Assembly (NCBI GenBank): GCA_004366385.1 | Contig: SIRU01000046.1 | Location: forward strand, 1-64,000 | Source of the DNA: Actinomycetota bacterium | Lineage (GTDB): Bacteria; Actinomycetota; Thermoleophilia; Gaiellales; Gaiellaceae | DNA: 64,000 nucleotides | Direction of reading: 5' to 3' | In this document: positions 7,867 through 16,569 of the stretch, one piece after another | How positions within the stretch are numbered: position 1 is the first letter of the stretch | How the letters are laid out: each line of letters opens with the position of its first letter | The notes under the pieces: generated by a model | Seen by the model: the letters and a program-made list of their open reading frames with translations, nothing else | Database searches by the model: none | Told to the model about the DNA's origin: nothing | Made by a program: the position numbers and the translations under genes

Positions 7867-9168
7867 TCACGACGTCCTGGCGGCGGGCAGCAGCAGTCGC
7901 TCGCGCGCGCTGCGCGCTGCGTCGATCAGCTCGAGCCATGTCTTCCCTCCTTCCTCGTAGCGGGTCCGGCCGGACACGAGAGTAGCGACGACTCGCTCGG
8001 GAGCGCCGCCGAGAACCGCGGCCGTAACGGGATCTTCCCACGGGAGCCACGGCGTCCCGGCCAGCGAGAGGACGGTCAGGTCGGCGCGCTTCCCGGGTGT
8101 GAGCGAGCCGCGGTCGTGGTCGAGGCCGAGGGCGCGGGCGCCGCCGAGGGTGGCGAGCTCGAGTGCGTCCACGGCGGAGAGCGCGTCCGAGCGCCGCTCG
8201 CGCGCCCGTGCGCCGGCGACGGCCGCGCGCAGCTCGTCGAACATGTCGAAGGACGGCGTCGAGGCGGGGCTGTCGGTCGCGATGCAGACGCGGACGCCCG
8301 CCTCGCGCAGCTCGCGCAGCGGCGCGATCCCGCAACCGAGGTAGGCATTCGAGCGCGGGCAGTGCGCGACGGCGACGTCGTGGGCGGCGAGAAGGTCGAT
8401 CTCCTCGGTATCGGCTCGGACGCAGTGCGCCGCGAGCACGTTCGGCCCGAGCAGCCCGCGCTCGGCGAGCGCCCGGATGCCCGTGGTGCCGATCGGCTCG
8501 ACGAGGAGGGACGAAAACGCCTCCCAGCCGCCCGTGCCGCTGCGGAGGTACTCCGTCTCGTCCTCGCTCTCCGCGAGGTGCGTCGCGATCGGCAGCCCGA
8601 GGTCGGCGCACGCGCGGTACAGCTCGAGCGAGCACGTGTACGGCGCGTGCGGCGACACCCCCAGACGCACGTCGTCCGAGAGCCCATCGGCAACGCGGTC
8701 GCGCATGTGCTCGAACCGCTCGAGTGCGAAGGGCCCGTCCGCGTCCGCGCCGAAGACCTCGAGGTAGACCACCGCGCTCAGCCCGAGGTCGGCGCAGGCG
8801 GTCGCCGCAGCGCCCGCGAACGAGCAGTCGCCGATCGTGGTGATGCCCGAGCGGAGGCACGCGAGCGCGCCGAGACGCGCGATCGCCTCCATCGCCTCGA
8901 GGTCGATCTTCGCCTTGCGCTCGACGTGAAGCGCGATCCAGGGCCCGAAGGAGAGCCCGTCGCCGAAGCCGGCGTACGACGCGTACTCGAGGTGCGAGTG
9001 GGCGTTCACGAAGCCGGGGAGCAGCACCGCGTCCGGGTGGTGCTCGTCGCGCCCGAGCTCGTCCTGCGTCCCGACTGCGGCAATCACCCCGTCCTCGATC
9101 GCGACCGCGCCGTCGCGGATCGGCTCGCCGTCGACGGGCACGACCCAGTCGGCCGAGACGACCCTCAC
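7867..9168 (-). CDS. Amidohydrolase of the ATZ/TRZ (chlorohydrolase/deaminase) type
   Basis: This 433-residue cytosolic metal-dependent hydrolase has the TIM-barrel amidohydrolase layout: a small beta-sandwich start (VDGEPIRDGAVAIEDG), the HSHLEY metal site, SPHAPYTCS, HLAESEDE, AAHCV and DSPAS (catalytic Asp). Relatives deaminate purines, S-adenosylhomocysteine, aminofutalosine or triazines, and the substrate cannot be read from sequence. No other menaquinone (mqn) genes are in view, so an aminofutalosine deaminase role is only a possibility. GTG at 9168 overlaps the tatC stop (GTGA). Confidence 0.8.
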   Translation of the reverse strand: MRVVSADWVVPVDGEPIRDGAVAIEDGVIAAVGTQDELGRDEHHPDAVLLPGFVNAHSHLEYASYAGFGDGLSFGPWIALHVERKAKIDLEAMEAIARLGALACLRSGITTIGDCSFAGAAATACADLGLSAVVYLEVFGADADGPFALERFEHMRDRVADGLSDDVRLGVSPHAPYTCSLELYRACADLGLPIATHLAESEDETEYLRSGTGGWEAFSSLLVEPIGTTGIRALAERGLLGPNVLAAHCVRADTEEIDLLAAHDVAVAHCPRSNAYLGCGIAPLRELREAGVRVCIATDSPASTPSFDMFDELRAAVAGARARERRSDALSAVDALELATLGGARALGLDHDRGSLTPGKRADLTVLSLAGTPWLPWEDPVTAAVLGGAPERVVATLVSGRTRYEEGGKTWLELIDAARSARERLLLPAARTS

Positions 9169-9944
9169 GGCGGCGAGGCCTCGAGCAGGTCGTCGTCCTC
9201 CCAGGCGCTCCGCCAGCGCCGCTCCATGAGGACGGCGATCCAGATCGAGAGCTCGAAGAGGAGCACCAGCGGCACCACCTCGAAGGCGAGCGACACCGGG
9301 TCGACCGTCGGGAGCAGCGCGGCGAAGACCAGCAGCAGGACGAACGCGATCCGGCGGTTTCGCCGGAGCAGGTCGGAGCTGACGATCCGGAGCCGGACGA
9401 GCCCGAGCACGACGATGGGCAGCAGGAAGGCGAGCCCGCCGCCGAGGAGCAGCAGCGCGACGAAGGTGTAGTAGTAGCTCGCCCGGATCTGGATGTCGTA
9501 CAGCTCGGCGTCGTACGACGTGAGGAAGCCGAGTGCCTGCGGGAGGACGACGTAGTACATGAAGGCGACGCCGCACACGAAGAGCGCGGTCCCCGAGACG
9601 ACGAGCCCGAGCACGATCCGCTCGTTGCGCCTCTCCACCGCAGGGGCGAGGAACGCCCACACCTGCCACAGCAGCACGGGGAGCGCGATCGCGAGCGCGG
9701 CGATGAGGCTCACCTTCACCGAGGTCGTGAACGGCTCCGTGACCCCGAGCGTGACGAGCCGCTTGTCGTCGGGGAGCGGCCCCGTGAGCCACGCCATGAT
9801 CCGCTCGTGGAACGCGAACGTCAGCGCGAACGCCGGGACGATCGCGAGGAGCCCGACGATCAGGCGGGAGCGGAGCTCGTCGAGGTGCTCGACGAGAGTT
9901 GCCTCCTCACCGTGCTGGAGGCGGCGCGGGAGCAACCTGGGCAT
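9165..9944 (-). CDS. tatC: Sec-independent protein translocase TatC
   Basis: TatC (259 aa) is the receptor for twin-arginine signal peptides in the cytoplasmic membrane. The sequence has the family start (EEATLVEHLDELRSRL), six predicted helices and the conserved FHERIMAWLTGPLP loop. It follows tatA by about 10 nt on the same strand and overlaps the amidohydrolase gene. A likely substrate in this window is the PotD-like protein at 52405-53652, which has a twin-arginine signal. Confidence 0.93.
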   Translation of the reverse strand: MPRLLPRRLQHGEEATLVEHLDELRSRLIVGLLAIVPAFALTFAFHERIMAWLTGPLPDDKRLVTLGVTEPFTTSVKVSLIAALAIALPVLLWQVWAFLAPAVERRNERIVLGLVVSGTALFVCGVAFMYYVVLPQALGFLTSYDAELYDIQIRASYYYTFVALLLLGGGLAFLLPIVVLGLVRLRIVSSDLLRRNRRIAFVLLLVFAALLPTVDPVSLAFEVVPLVLLFELSIWIAVLMERRWRSAWEDDDLLEASPP

Positions 9945-9954
9945 TGACCTCCGG

Positions 9955-10200
9955 CTAGCGGACGGACTCGTGCTGCTCGGCGTCCTCGGCCTCCAGCTCG
10001 TCGTCCGAGCCGGGCGCCTCGAGCTCGGCCGGCGGCGTCGCGGACTGCTTGTCCTCGCCGGACACGGCCTCCTTGAACTCCCGCATCCCGCGCCCGATCG
10101 AGCGCCCCATCTCCGGCAGGCGCTTCGCGCCGAACAGCAGGAGCAGGACGATCATGATGATGATCAGCTCAGGCGTCCCGATGGGGCCGAGGAAGGCCAC
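9955..10200 (-). CDS. tatA: Sec-independent protein translocase TatA/TatE
   Basis: This 81-residue protein has a single N-terminal helix (IIIMIVLLLLFGAKRLPE), the conserved FG hinge and an amphipathic helix (GRSIGRGMREFKEAV), then a polar acidic tail. Its length and tail suit TatA rather than the longer TatB. It probably starts with GTG at 10200. It forms the pore partner of TatC, encoded 10 nt downstream. Confidence 0.92.
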   Translation of the reverse strand: MAFLGPIGTPELIIIMIVLLLLFGAKRLPEMGRSIGRGMREFKEAVSGEDKQSATPPAELEAPGSDDELEAEDAEQHESVR

Positions 10201-10304
10201 GTGCGCAGGGTACCACCGGGCTCCGGCGGCGACCCCTCGGCTACCATCTCCCGAGGCGGGCGCTCGGCGTCCGCATGCACCCGTCGAAAGGCGCTCTTAC
10301 GCAC

Positions 10305-11081
10305 ATGGCACTGCTCGAGATCAAGAACCTGCACGTCGCGCTGGAGGACGGCCCCGAGATCGTCAAGGGCGTCGACCTCGCCGTGGACCTGAACGAGAAG
10401 CACGCGATCATGGGCCCGAACGGCTCCGGCAAGTCGACGCTCGCGTACGCGCTCATGGGCCATCCGGCCTACGAGATCACCGAGGGGCAGATCCTGCTCG
10501 ACGGCGAGGACGTCACGGAGCTCGGCGCCGACGAGCGCGCGCAACGCGGGCTCTTCCTCGCCTTCCAGTACCCGCACGCCATCCCAGGCGTCACCGTGAC
10601 GAGCTTCCTGCGGAGCGCGATCAACGCGATCCGCAAGGCGAGGGCGGGCGAGGACGACCCGATCCCGATCCCGGAGTTCCGCACCGCGCTGCTCGCGGCC
10701 ATGGAAGACCTGAAGGTTCCGCGGGAGCTCGCGTCCCGGTATCTGAACGACGGGTTCTCGGGCGGCGAGAAGAAGCGCGTCGAGATCCTCCAGATGGCGC
10801 TGCTGAAGCCGCGCATCGCGGTCCTCGACGAGACCGACTCCGGCCTCGACATCGACGCTCTCAGGATCGTCGCGAACGGCGTCAACGCGCTCGTCGGCCC
10901 GGAGACCGGAGCGCTCGTGATCACGCACTACCAGCGCATTCTGAACTACGTGACGCCCGACTTCGTGCACGTGTTCGTGGACGGCCGTATCGTGGCCGAG
11001 GGGGGTCCCGAGCTCGCGCACAGGCTCGAGGCGGAAGGGTACGAGGCATTCACGCCCGCGACCGTCGGAGGTGACGCGTGA
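10305..11081 (+). CDS. sufC: Fe-S cluster assembly ATPase SufC
   Basis: SufC (258 aa) is the ABC-type ATPase of the SufBCD scaffold. Walker A (GPNGSGKS), signature (FSGGEKKR) and Walker B (IAVLDETDSGLD) are all present. The TDSGLD form is typical of SufC. ATG at 10305 gives the standard MALLEIKNLHV start; an in-frame ATG at 10275 would add ten unrelated residues. It opens the suf operon and overlaps sufB by 4 nt. A -10-like TACCAT lies at 10240-10245 in the gap from tatA. Confidence 0.95.
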   Translation: MALLEIKNLHVALEDGPEIVKGVDLAVDLNEKHAIMGPNGSGKSTLAYALMGHPAYEITEGQILLDGEDVTELGADERAQRGLFLAFQYPHAIPGVTVTSFLRSAINAIRKARAGEDDPIPIPEFRTALLAAMEDLKVPRELASRYLNDGFSGGEKKRVEILQMALLKPRIAVLDETDSGLDIDALRIVANGVNALVGPETGALVITHYQRILNYVTPDFVHVFVDGRIVAEGGPELAHRLEAEGYEAFTPATVGGDA

Positions 11082-13609
11082 GCACGCACGAGACCGAGGT
11101 CGTCCGCGGGATCCGCTCCGACTACGAGTACGGCTGGGCCGACTCCGAGCAGGACTACTTCTTCAAGTCGTCGCGCGGCCTTAGCCACGAGCTCATCGAC
11201 GCGATCTCCGACCACAAGTCGGAGCCGGACTGGATGCGGCAGTTCCGGCACAAGTCGCTCGACTACTTCCTCGCGCGGCCGATGCCGAGCTGGGGCGCCG
11301 ACCTCTCCGGGATCGACTTCGACAACATCTACTACTACATCAAGCCGACCGAGAAGCAGGCCTCGTCCTGGGAGGAGCTCCCGTCCGAGATCAAGGACAC
11401 GTGGGACAAGCTCGGGATCCCGGAGGCCGAGAAGAAGTACCTCGCGGGCGTGGGCGCCCAGTACGAGTCCGAGGTCGTCTACCACAAGCTCCAGGCCGAC
11501 CTCGAGGCGAAGGGCGTGATCTTCCTCGACATGGACTCGGCCCTCCGCGAGCACGAGGACCTCGTCAAGCAGCACATGGGCACGATCATCCCGCAGAACG
11601 ACAACAAGTTCGCGGCGCTGAACTCCGCGGTGTGGTCGGGCGGCTCGTTCATCTACGTGCCGCCGGGCGTCCGCGTGGAGATGCCGCTCCAGGCCTACTT
11701 CCGTATCAACGCGGAGAACATGGGTCAGTTCGAGCGCACGCTGATCATCGTCGACGAGGACGCGTACGTGCACTACGTCGAGGGCTGTTTCTGCGCCGGC
11801 TCGACGGTGCGCGTCCGAGACGGCGAGAAGCCGATCGAGGAGGTCGCGGTCGGAGACGAGGTGCTCACCCACGAGGGTCGGTTCCGGCGCGTGCGCGACA
11901 CAATGTCGCGCCGTTTCGAGGGGCCGATCTTCCGGATCGCCTTCGCCGGTGAGAGCTACCGCTCACTCGCGGTGACCCCGCGGCACCCCTTCCTCGTAGC
12001 GACCCGCAAGCGGGCGCGCGACCACAACACGACCTTCGAGCCGGAGTGGAAGGAGGCGTGGGAGCTGCGCATGGGCGACTACCTCGCCGTTCCCGCGTCG
12101 ATCGATCTCGAGGGAGAGGCACCGAGCCACTGGGGCGACGACGTCCTCGTGGGAAGCGGGGCGCGCACCGCAGTCGCGGAGCGAGTCGAGGTCGCTCTCA
12201 CACCGGGGATGTGCCGGGTCATGGGTCTCTACGTCGCGGAGGGCTCGGTCAGCGCGAACACCTCATACCTGTCCTTCGACAGCGCGACGCACGAGCAGCA
12301 CCTCCGCGACCTGGTGACGGACGTGCTCGACGAGTCGTTCGGTCTGGAGCCGTGGCTGCACTCCTACGACGGTCGCGCGGGTCGGTCGCTCCGCTACTCG
12401 TCCGTCCGGGCCGCGCGTTTCTTCGAGCAGACGTTCGGTCGCACGACGGACGAGCTGCGCGTGCCCGACTGGCTGTTCGGGCTCGGCGCCACGGAGCGTG
12501 CCGCATTCGTCCGCGGTCTCTACGACGGCGAGGGCAGCTACGACTCCGTGCTCAACCTCCATCGGATCAACCAGACCAACCGCGAGGTCGCCCAACGCTT
12601 GCGTGAGCTGCTGTTGTCGCTCGGCATCCGAGCGTCGTTGAGCCGTACCGATCGCCCGGCGCCGCGCCGACCGATGTGGCAGCTTGCGATCTGCGAGGCC
12701 GACAATCCGCTCTTCGAGAAGCTCGTGCTGGACTACTGGTCGGTCGCGCCGGGGCCGAGAAAGGCGGACGTCGTGCTCGCCGACGGCTACCTCTGGATGC
12801 CGATCCGGTCGATCGAGAAGGTTCAGGCGAACTGCACTGTCTACAACCTCAGCGTCGAGGAGGACGAGAGCTACGTCTGCGAGGGCGTCGTCTCGCACAA
12901 CTGCACCGCGCCGATCTACTCGTCCGACTCGCTGCATTCGGCGGTCGTCGAGATCATCGTCAAGAAGGGCGGCCGGCACCGGTACACGACGATCCAGAAC
13001 TGGTCGAACAACGTGTACAACCTCGTCACGAAGCGGGCCGTCGCCTACGAGAACGCCACGATGGAGTGGGTCGACGGGAACCTCGGCTCCAAGGTGACGA
13101 TGAAGTACCCAGCGATCTGGCTGATGGGCGAGGGCGCGCACGGCGAGGTGCTGTCGATCGCGTTCGGCGGCAAGGGCCAGCACCAGGACGCGGGCGGCAA
13201 GGTCGTCCACGTCGCGCCGCGCACGACCTCGGTCATCACCTCGAAGTCGATCTCCAAGGACGGCGGCCGCGCCGGCTACCGCGGGCTGCTCGAGGTGGCG
13301 AAGGGCGCGGTCGGCTCGAAGTCGAAGGTCGTCTGCGACGCGCTCATCCTCGACGACGAGTCGCGCTCCGACACGTACCCGTACATCCAGGTGGACGAGA
13401 ACGACGTCGACCTCGGCCACGAGGCGACCGTCTCCAAGATCGGCGAGGAGCAGCTCTTCTACCTCATGTCGCGCGGGCTCTCGGAGGCCGAGGCGAGCGC
13501 GATGATCGTCTCCGGGTTCGTCGAGCCGATCACGAAAGAGCTCCCGCTCGAGTACGCGGTCGAGATGAACCGCCTCATCCAGCTGCAGATGGAAGGCTCT
13601 GTTGGCTAG
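11078..13609 (+). CDS. sufB: Fe-S scaffold protein SufB interrupted by an intein
   Basis: The frame encodes 843 residues, of which residues 237-608 are an intein. The spliced SufB would be 471 aa, the normal length. The exteins have typical SufB sequence: DYEYGWADSEQDYFFK near the start, the VEG/CTAPIY junction and SKVVCDALILDDESRSDTYP near the end. The insertion is exactly before the conserved Cys of VEGCTAPIY, so splicing restores an unbroken SufB. Active SufB therefore depends on protein splicing. Together with SufC and SufD it builds Fe-S clusters. It overlaps sufC by 4 nt (GTGA). Confidence 0.95.
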   Translation: MSTHETEVVRGIRSDYEYGWADSEQDYFFKSSRGLSHELIDAISDHKSEPDWMRQFRHKSLDYFLARPMPSWGADLSGIDFDNIYYYIKPTEKQASSWEELPSEIKDTWDKLGIPEAEKKYLAGVGAQYESEVVYHKLQADLEAKGVIFLDMDSALREHEDLVKQHMGTIIPQNDNKFAALNSAVWSGGSFIYVPPGVRVEMPLQAYFRINAENMGQFERTLIIVDEDAYVHYVEGCFCAGSTVRVRDGEKPIEEVAVGDEVLTHEGRFRRVRDTMSRRFEGPIFRIAFAGESYRSLAVTPRHPFLVATRKRARDHNTTFEPEWKEAWELRMGDYLAVPASIDLEGEAPSHWGDDVLVGSGARTAVAERVEVALTPGMCRVMGLYVAEGSVSANTSYLSFDSATHEQHLRDLVTDVLDESFGLEPWLHSYDGRAGRSLRYSSVRAARFFEQTFGRTTDELRVPDWLFGLGATERAAFVRGLYDGEGSYDSVLNLHRINQTNREVAQRLRELLLSLGIRASLSRTDRPAPRRPMWQLAICEADNPLFEKLVLDYWSVAPGPRKADVVLADGYLWMPIRSIEKVQANCTVYNLSVEEDESYVCEGVVSHNCTAPIYSSDSLHSAVVEIIVKKGGRHRYTTIQNWSNNVYNLVTKRAVAYENATMEWVDGNLGSKVTMKYPAIWLMGEGAHGEVLSIAFGGKGQHQDAGGKVVHVAPRTTSVITSKSISKDGGRAGYRGLLEVAKGAVGSKSKVVCDALILDDESRSDTYPYIQVDENDVDLGHEATVSKIGEEQLFYLMSRGLSEAEASAMIVSGFVEPITKELPLEYAVEMNRLIQLQMEGSVG
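11786..12901 (+). mobile_element. SufB intein with LAGLIDADG homing endonuclease
   Basis: The intein is 372 residues. It begins at Cys237 (CFCAGSTVRV) and ends with VVSHN608 before extein Cys609. Splicing blocks are complete: block A Cys, block B TPRHPFLV with the key His, block F VYNLSVEEDESYV, and the terminal His-Asn. A homing endonuclease lies between, with two LAGLIDADG-like motifs: GLYVAEG (383-389) and GLYDGEG (480-486). Both acidic residues are kept, so it could still be active. By eye its wobble positions look less strictly G/C than the exteins, which fits later acquisition. Confidence 0.93.
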
Positions 13610-13635
13610 CTCGCAGTCCGCGAGCGGACTGCGAG
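13610..13635 (+). other. 12-bp perfect stem-loop after sufB
   Basis: Directly after the sufB stop, ctcgcagtccgc (13610-13621) pairs perfectly with gcggactgcgag (13624-13635) across a 2-nt centre. There is no T run, and co-directional genes follow at once. It is therefore more likely an mRNA-processing or stability element, or a partial terminator, than a full stop. The 3' arm overlaps the probable ribosome-binding sequence GCGAGG of the next gene, so it could also lower its translation. Confidence 0.6.
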
Positions 13636-13642
13636 GTGTGGG

Positions 13643-14005
13643 TTGATCGTCGAGCGCACCGACTTCGTCTCGGTGCCGGTCACGGATCTCGAGCGCTCCA
13701 CGGCCTTCTACCGCGACGTGCTCAGGCTCGAGCAGACCGGCGAGGGACAGTGGCCCGAGTTCCGGCTCGGCGAGAACGCCTTCCTCTACCTCCTCGACCC
13801 GGCGAACATCGGCCAGGAGTTCCGCGGCCCGCACACGGCGCCGATCGCGCTCCGCGTGCCGGACGTCGAGGCGGCGCGGAGGGAGCTCGAAGGCAAGGGC
13901 GTCGAGTTCCACGGCGAGACGTTCGACACCGGCGCCTGCCACATGGCGCACTTCGCCGACCCGGACGGGAACGTGCTCATGCTCCACCGCAGGTACGCCC
14001 CGTGA
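13643..14005 (+). CDS. VOC (glyoxalase/dioxygenase superfamily) protein
   Basis: This 120-residue protein folds as a pair of beta-alpha-beta-beta-beta modules: FVSVPVTDLERSTAFYRDVL at the start and APIALRVPDVEAARRELE in the middle, ending HFADPDGNVLMLHRRY. His/Glu metal positions of the VOC family are plausible but the reaction is unknown. It probably starts at TTG 13643 and overlaps the next gene by 4 nt. Its position inside the suf operon, with its paralogue, is unusual. Confidence 0.75.
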   Translation: MIVERTDFVSVPVTDLERSTAFYRDVLRLEQTGEGQWPEFRLGENAFLYLLDPANIGQEFRGPHTAPIALRVPDVEAARRELEGKGVEFHGETFDTGACHMAHFADPDGNVLMLHRRYAP

Positions 14006-14391
14006 TCGAGGTCGAGCGCGTCGACTACGTGCGCGTCCCTGTGACCGACATGGACGAGGCCGACCGCTTCTACGGAGAGCTCCTCGGCCTCCGCCGGAGC
14101 CCGAGCTCGCCCGGCGACGACTGGGTCGAGTACGAGGCCGGCAACGTGACGCTCGCGGTGATGACGCCGCACACGCACGAGTACGAGTTCGAGGCGCTCC
14201 CGCCCTCCACGATCGCGCTGCGTGTTGCCGACGTCGCGGCCGCGAAGGCGACGCTCGAGGCCGCCGGCCTCGAGGTCGGCGAGCTGTGGGACTCGGGCGT
14301 CTGCAAGGGCGCCGGTGTCAGCGACCCCGCCGGCAACCGCATCCTCCTCCACCGCCGCTACGCGGCATATCCGGACGGGAGGATGCCGTGA
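14002..14391 (+). CDS. VOC (glyoxalase/dioxygenase superfamily) protein, second copy
   Basis: This 129-residue paralogue of the preceding gene has the same start pattern (DYVRVPVTDMDEADRFYGELLGL) and the same end (DPAGNRILLHRRY). The two genes overlap by 4 nt and are likely a tandem duplication. GTG at 14002. It overlaps sufD by 4 nt, so it is locked into the suf operon. Substrate unknown; the two might form a heterodimer. Confidence 0.75.
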   Translation: MIEVERVDYVRVPVTDMDEADRFYGELLGLRRSPSSPGDDWVEYEAGNVTLAVMTPHTHEYEFEALPPSTIALRVADVAAAKATLEAAGLEVGELWDSGVCKGAGVSDPAGNRILLHRRYAAYPDGRMP

Positions 14392-15560
14392 CCGCCAGGG
14401 CGGAGCTGCTCGAGCGCTACCGCGCGCTCCCGCTCCCGACGACGAAGGACGAGCACTGGCGCTTCACCGACCTCTCCGGCTTCGATCCGGACGCGTGGAC
14501 GGTGAACGGAGCTTCGGAGATCGCAGCGCCGCCCTCGATCGTGGACGTCGAGGCGTCCGGGGTCGCCCGCGTCGGCGAGGCCGGGATCGAGATCGAACGC
14601 GCGCCGGACGGCGTCCGCTTCGAGCTGTTGCCCGAGGACCACGAGCTCCTGTACTCGCTCGTCGGGCTCGACGAGAAGTTCGCGGCGCACAACGCGGCCA
14701 TGTGGGAGCACGGGCTGCTCGTCCACGTGCCCGCAGGGGTGGAGCTCGAGCAGCCGCTGTACGTGCGCATCGCGAACGCGGTCGACGGCGGCGCGGTCTT
14801 CTGGCGGCTGCTGATCGTGGCCGAGCCGGGCAGCCGCTTCTCGCTCGTCGAGGAGTACGCGTCGGCGTCTCCCGAGCTCGCCGGGTACTCGAACGCGGCG
14901 GTGGAGATCGTGGTCAAGGACGGCGCCAAGGTCGAGTACGTGTCGGTGCAGAACTACTCGCGCGCCACGTGGCACTTCGCGTCGCACCACGCGCGGGTCG
15001 AGCGAGACGCGGAGCTCGACTGGGTCGCCGGCGGCTTCGGCTCCGCGAAGGGCAAGGTGCGGATCCAGAACGACCTCGCGGGCGAAGGCGCGACCTCGCG
15101 GGTGACGGGCGCGTACTTCGCGGACGGCACGCAGCACTTGGACTACGACACCTTCCAGGAGCACATCGCGCCCTCCACGACCTCCGACTTCGCGTTCAAG
15201 GGCGCGCTCCGCGACACCGCGCGCACGGTCTGGCGCGGGATGATCCGGGTCGAGGAGGGCGCTCAGAAGACGAACGCGTACCAGGAGAACCGCAACCTCC
15301 TGCTCTCGAAGACCGCGCACGCCGACTCGATCCCCGGGCTCGAGATCATGGCCAACGACGTCCGCTGCACGCACGGCGCGACGCTCGGCCAGGTCGACCG
15401 CGAGCAGCTCTTCTACCTGATGACGCGCGGGCTCTCGCGCTCAGAGGCCGAGCGGCTGATCGTCCGCGGGTTCTTCCAGGACGTCCTCGACCGCGTGGAG
15501 CTCGACCCGGTCCGGGACGCGCTCGCCGCCGCTCTCGAGTCCCGCATCCCCCAGGCGTAG
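14388..15560 (+). CDS. sufD: Fe-S cluster assembly protein SufD
   Basis: SufD (390 aa) pairs with SufB on the SufBC2D scaffold. The N-terminus has the usual helical start (YRALPLPTTKDEHWRFTDLSGFD). The beta-helix core has EGAQKTNAYQENRNLLLS, and the end has VRCTHGATLGQVDREQLFYLMTRG. The GTG start at 14388 lies in a GTGA overlap with the VOC gene. Its 3' end overlaps the convergent yceH frame by 120 nt. Confidence 0.93.
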   Translation: MTARAELLERYRALPLPTTKDEHWRFTDLSGFDPDAWTVNGASEIAAPPSIVDVEASGVARVGEAGIEIERAPDGVRFELLPEDHELLYSLVGLDEKFAAHNAAMWEHGLLVHVPAGVELEQPLYVRIANAVDGGAVFWRLLIVAEPGSRFSLVEEYASASPELAGYSNAAVEIVVKDGAKVEYVSVQNYSRATWHFASHHARVERDAELDWVAGGFGSAKGKVRIQNDLAGEGATSRVTGAYFADGTQHLDYDTFQEHIAPSTTSDFAFKGALRDTARTVWRGMIRVEEGAQKTNAYQENRNLLLSKTAHADSIPGLEIMANDVRCTHGATLGQVDREQLFYLMTRGLSRSEAERLIVRGFFQDVLDRVELDPVRDALAAALESRIPQA

Positions 15561-16142
15561 CCGCAGCTCCTCGAGCGCCGCCTCGAGCGCCTCGACGCGC
15601 GCCTCCAGCGCTGTGACGCGATCGTCGTCCGGCGCCGCTGCCTCGCCGACCGGCTCCTCTGCGCCCGCGACGACGAGCCGGTAGCGGACCTCCTTCTGGC
15701 CGGGCCGGCGCTCGAGCCGCTCGACGAGCCCGCGCTCGATCAGCGCCTCCAGCACGCCGTCCACCTCGCTGAGCGACGCGAACGGGTGCAGGCGCTCGGT
15801 GCGTGCCTTCAGCTCGCCCGGCGTCTGCGCGCCGCGCAGCATGAGCGCGGCGACGATCCCGAGCTCCGCGTGCGACACCGAGAGCGCCTCGTCGAGGAGG
15901 TGCCGGTACTTGACGACGCGGCTCCCCGGCCCGCTCGCCAACCGCGCGAGTCCCTTCCGCGAGAGGCGCGCAAGCGCGGTGCGGATCGTCTCCTCGTCGT
16001 AGTCGACGACCGGGTCGCGGTTCGTGGACTGGTTGCACGCGAGCCGGAGCGCGTTCAGCGTCAGCGGGTACACGTCCGGCGTCGTCCGCTGCTTCTCGAC
16101 CAGGCAGCCCAGGATCCGGATCTCCACAGCGTCCGCGTCCAT
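15441..16142 (-). CDS. YceH/DUF480 family protein
   Basis: This 233-residue protein has the YceH signature: [27 protein letters not shown]-type start, [11 protein letters not shown], and two winged-helix-like halves, then a C-terminal coiled coil ([23 protein letters not shown]). The family's role is not firmly known; a DNA-binding or regulatory part has been suggested from the fold. The last 40 residues lie antisense to the end of sufD and may be a recent read-through extension. It is divergent from msrB, with only 30 nt between the start codons. Confidence 0.8.
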   Translation of the reverse strand: MDADAVEIRILGCLVEKQRTTPDVYPLTLNALRLACNQSTNRDPVVDYDEETIRTALARLSRKGLARLASGPGSRVVKYRHLLDEALSVSHAELGIVAALMLRGAQTPGELKARTERLHPFASLSEVDGVLEALIERGLVERLERRPGQKEVRYRLVVAGAEEPVGEAAAPDDDRVTALEARVEALEAALEELRLRLGDAGLESGGERVPDRVELHAVEDVLEEPADDQPLGL

Positions 16143-16160
16143 GTATCGGACGGTAGTCGG

Positions 16161-16166
16161 TACGCT
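16161..16166 (+). promoter_or_regulatory. Probable -10 box (TACGCT) of msrB
   Basis: TACGCT is followed by 6 nt and then the msrB ATG, with no Shine-Dalgarno. This is the leaderless-mRNA geometry common in actinobacteria. Confidence 0.45.
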
Positions 16167-16172
16167 CGCGGG

Positions 16173-16568
16173 ATGAAAGCCAAGATCGAGCTCACCGACG
16201 AGGAGTGGCGCGCGCGGCTGACGCCCGAGCAGCACGCCGTTCTCCGGCAGAAGGGCACCGAGCGACCGTTCACAGGCGCGTACTGGGACGAGCACGACGA
16301 GGGCGTCTATCGCTGCGCGGGCTGCGGCAGCGAGCTGTTCCGCTCCGACGCGAAGTTCGACTCCGGCACGGGCTGGCCGAGCTTCGTCGAGCCGGCTTCC
16401 CTCGACAGCGTCGAGACGGAGACGGACACGAGCCACGGGATGGTGCGCACGGAGGTCACGTGCGCCACGTGCGGCGGCCACCTCGGCCACGTGTTCGACG
16501 ACGGCCCCGGCCCGACGGGCAAGCGGTACTGCATCAACTCGAGCGCGCTCGACCTCCGGCGAGCCTGA
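16173..16568 (+). CDS. msrB: Peptide-methionine (R)-S-oxide reductase MsrB
   Basis: MsrB (131 aa) repairs methionine-R-sulfoxide in proteins. It has the two zinc CxxC pairs (CAGC and CATC), the substrate patch [15 protein letters not shown] and the catalytic Cys in RYCINSS. The length is normal for a single-domain MsrB. It sits among Fe-S assembly genes, which fits protection from oxidative damage. Confidence 0.95.
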   Translation: MKAKIELTDEEWRARLTPEQHAVLRQKGTERPFTGAYWDEHDEGVYRCAGCGSELFRSDAKFDSGTGWPSFVEPASLDSVETETDTSHGMVRTEVTCATCGGHLGHVFDDGPGPTGKRYCINSSALDLRRA

Positions 16569-16569
16569 C

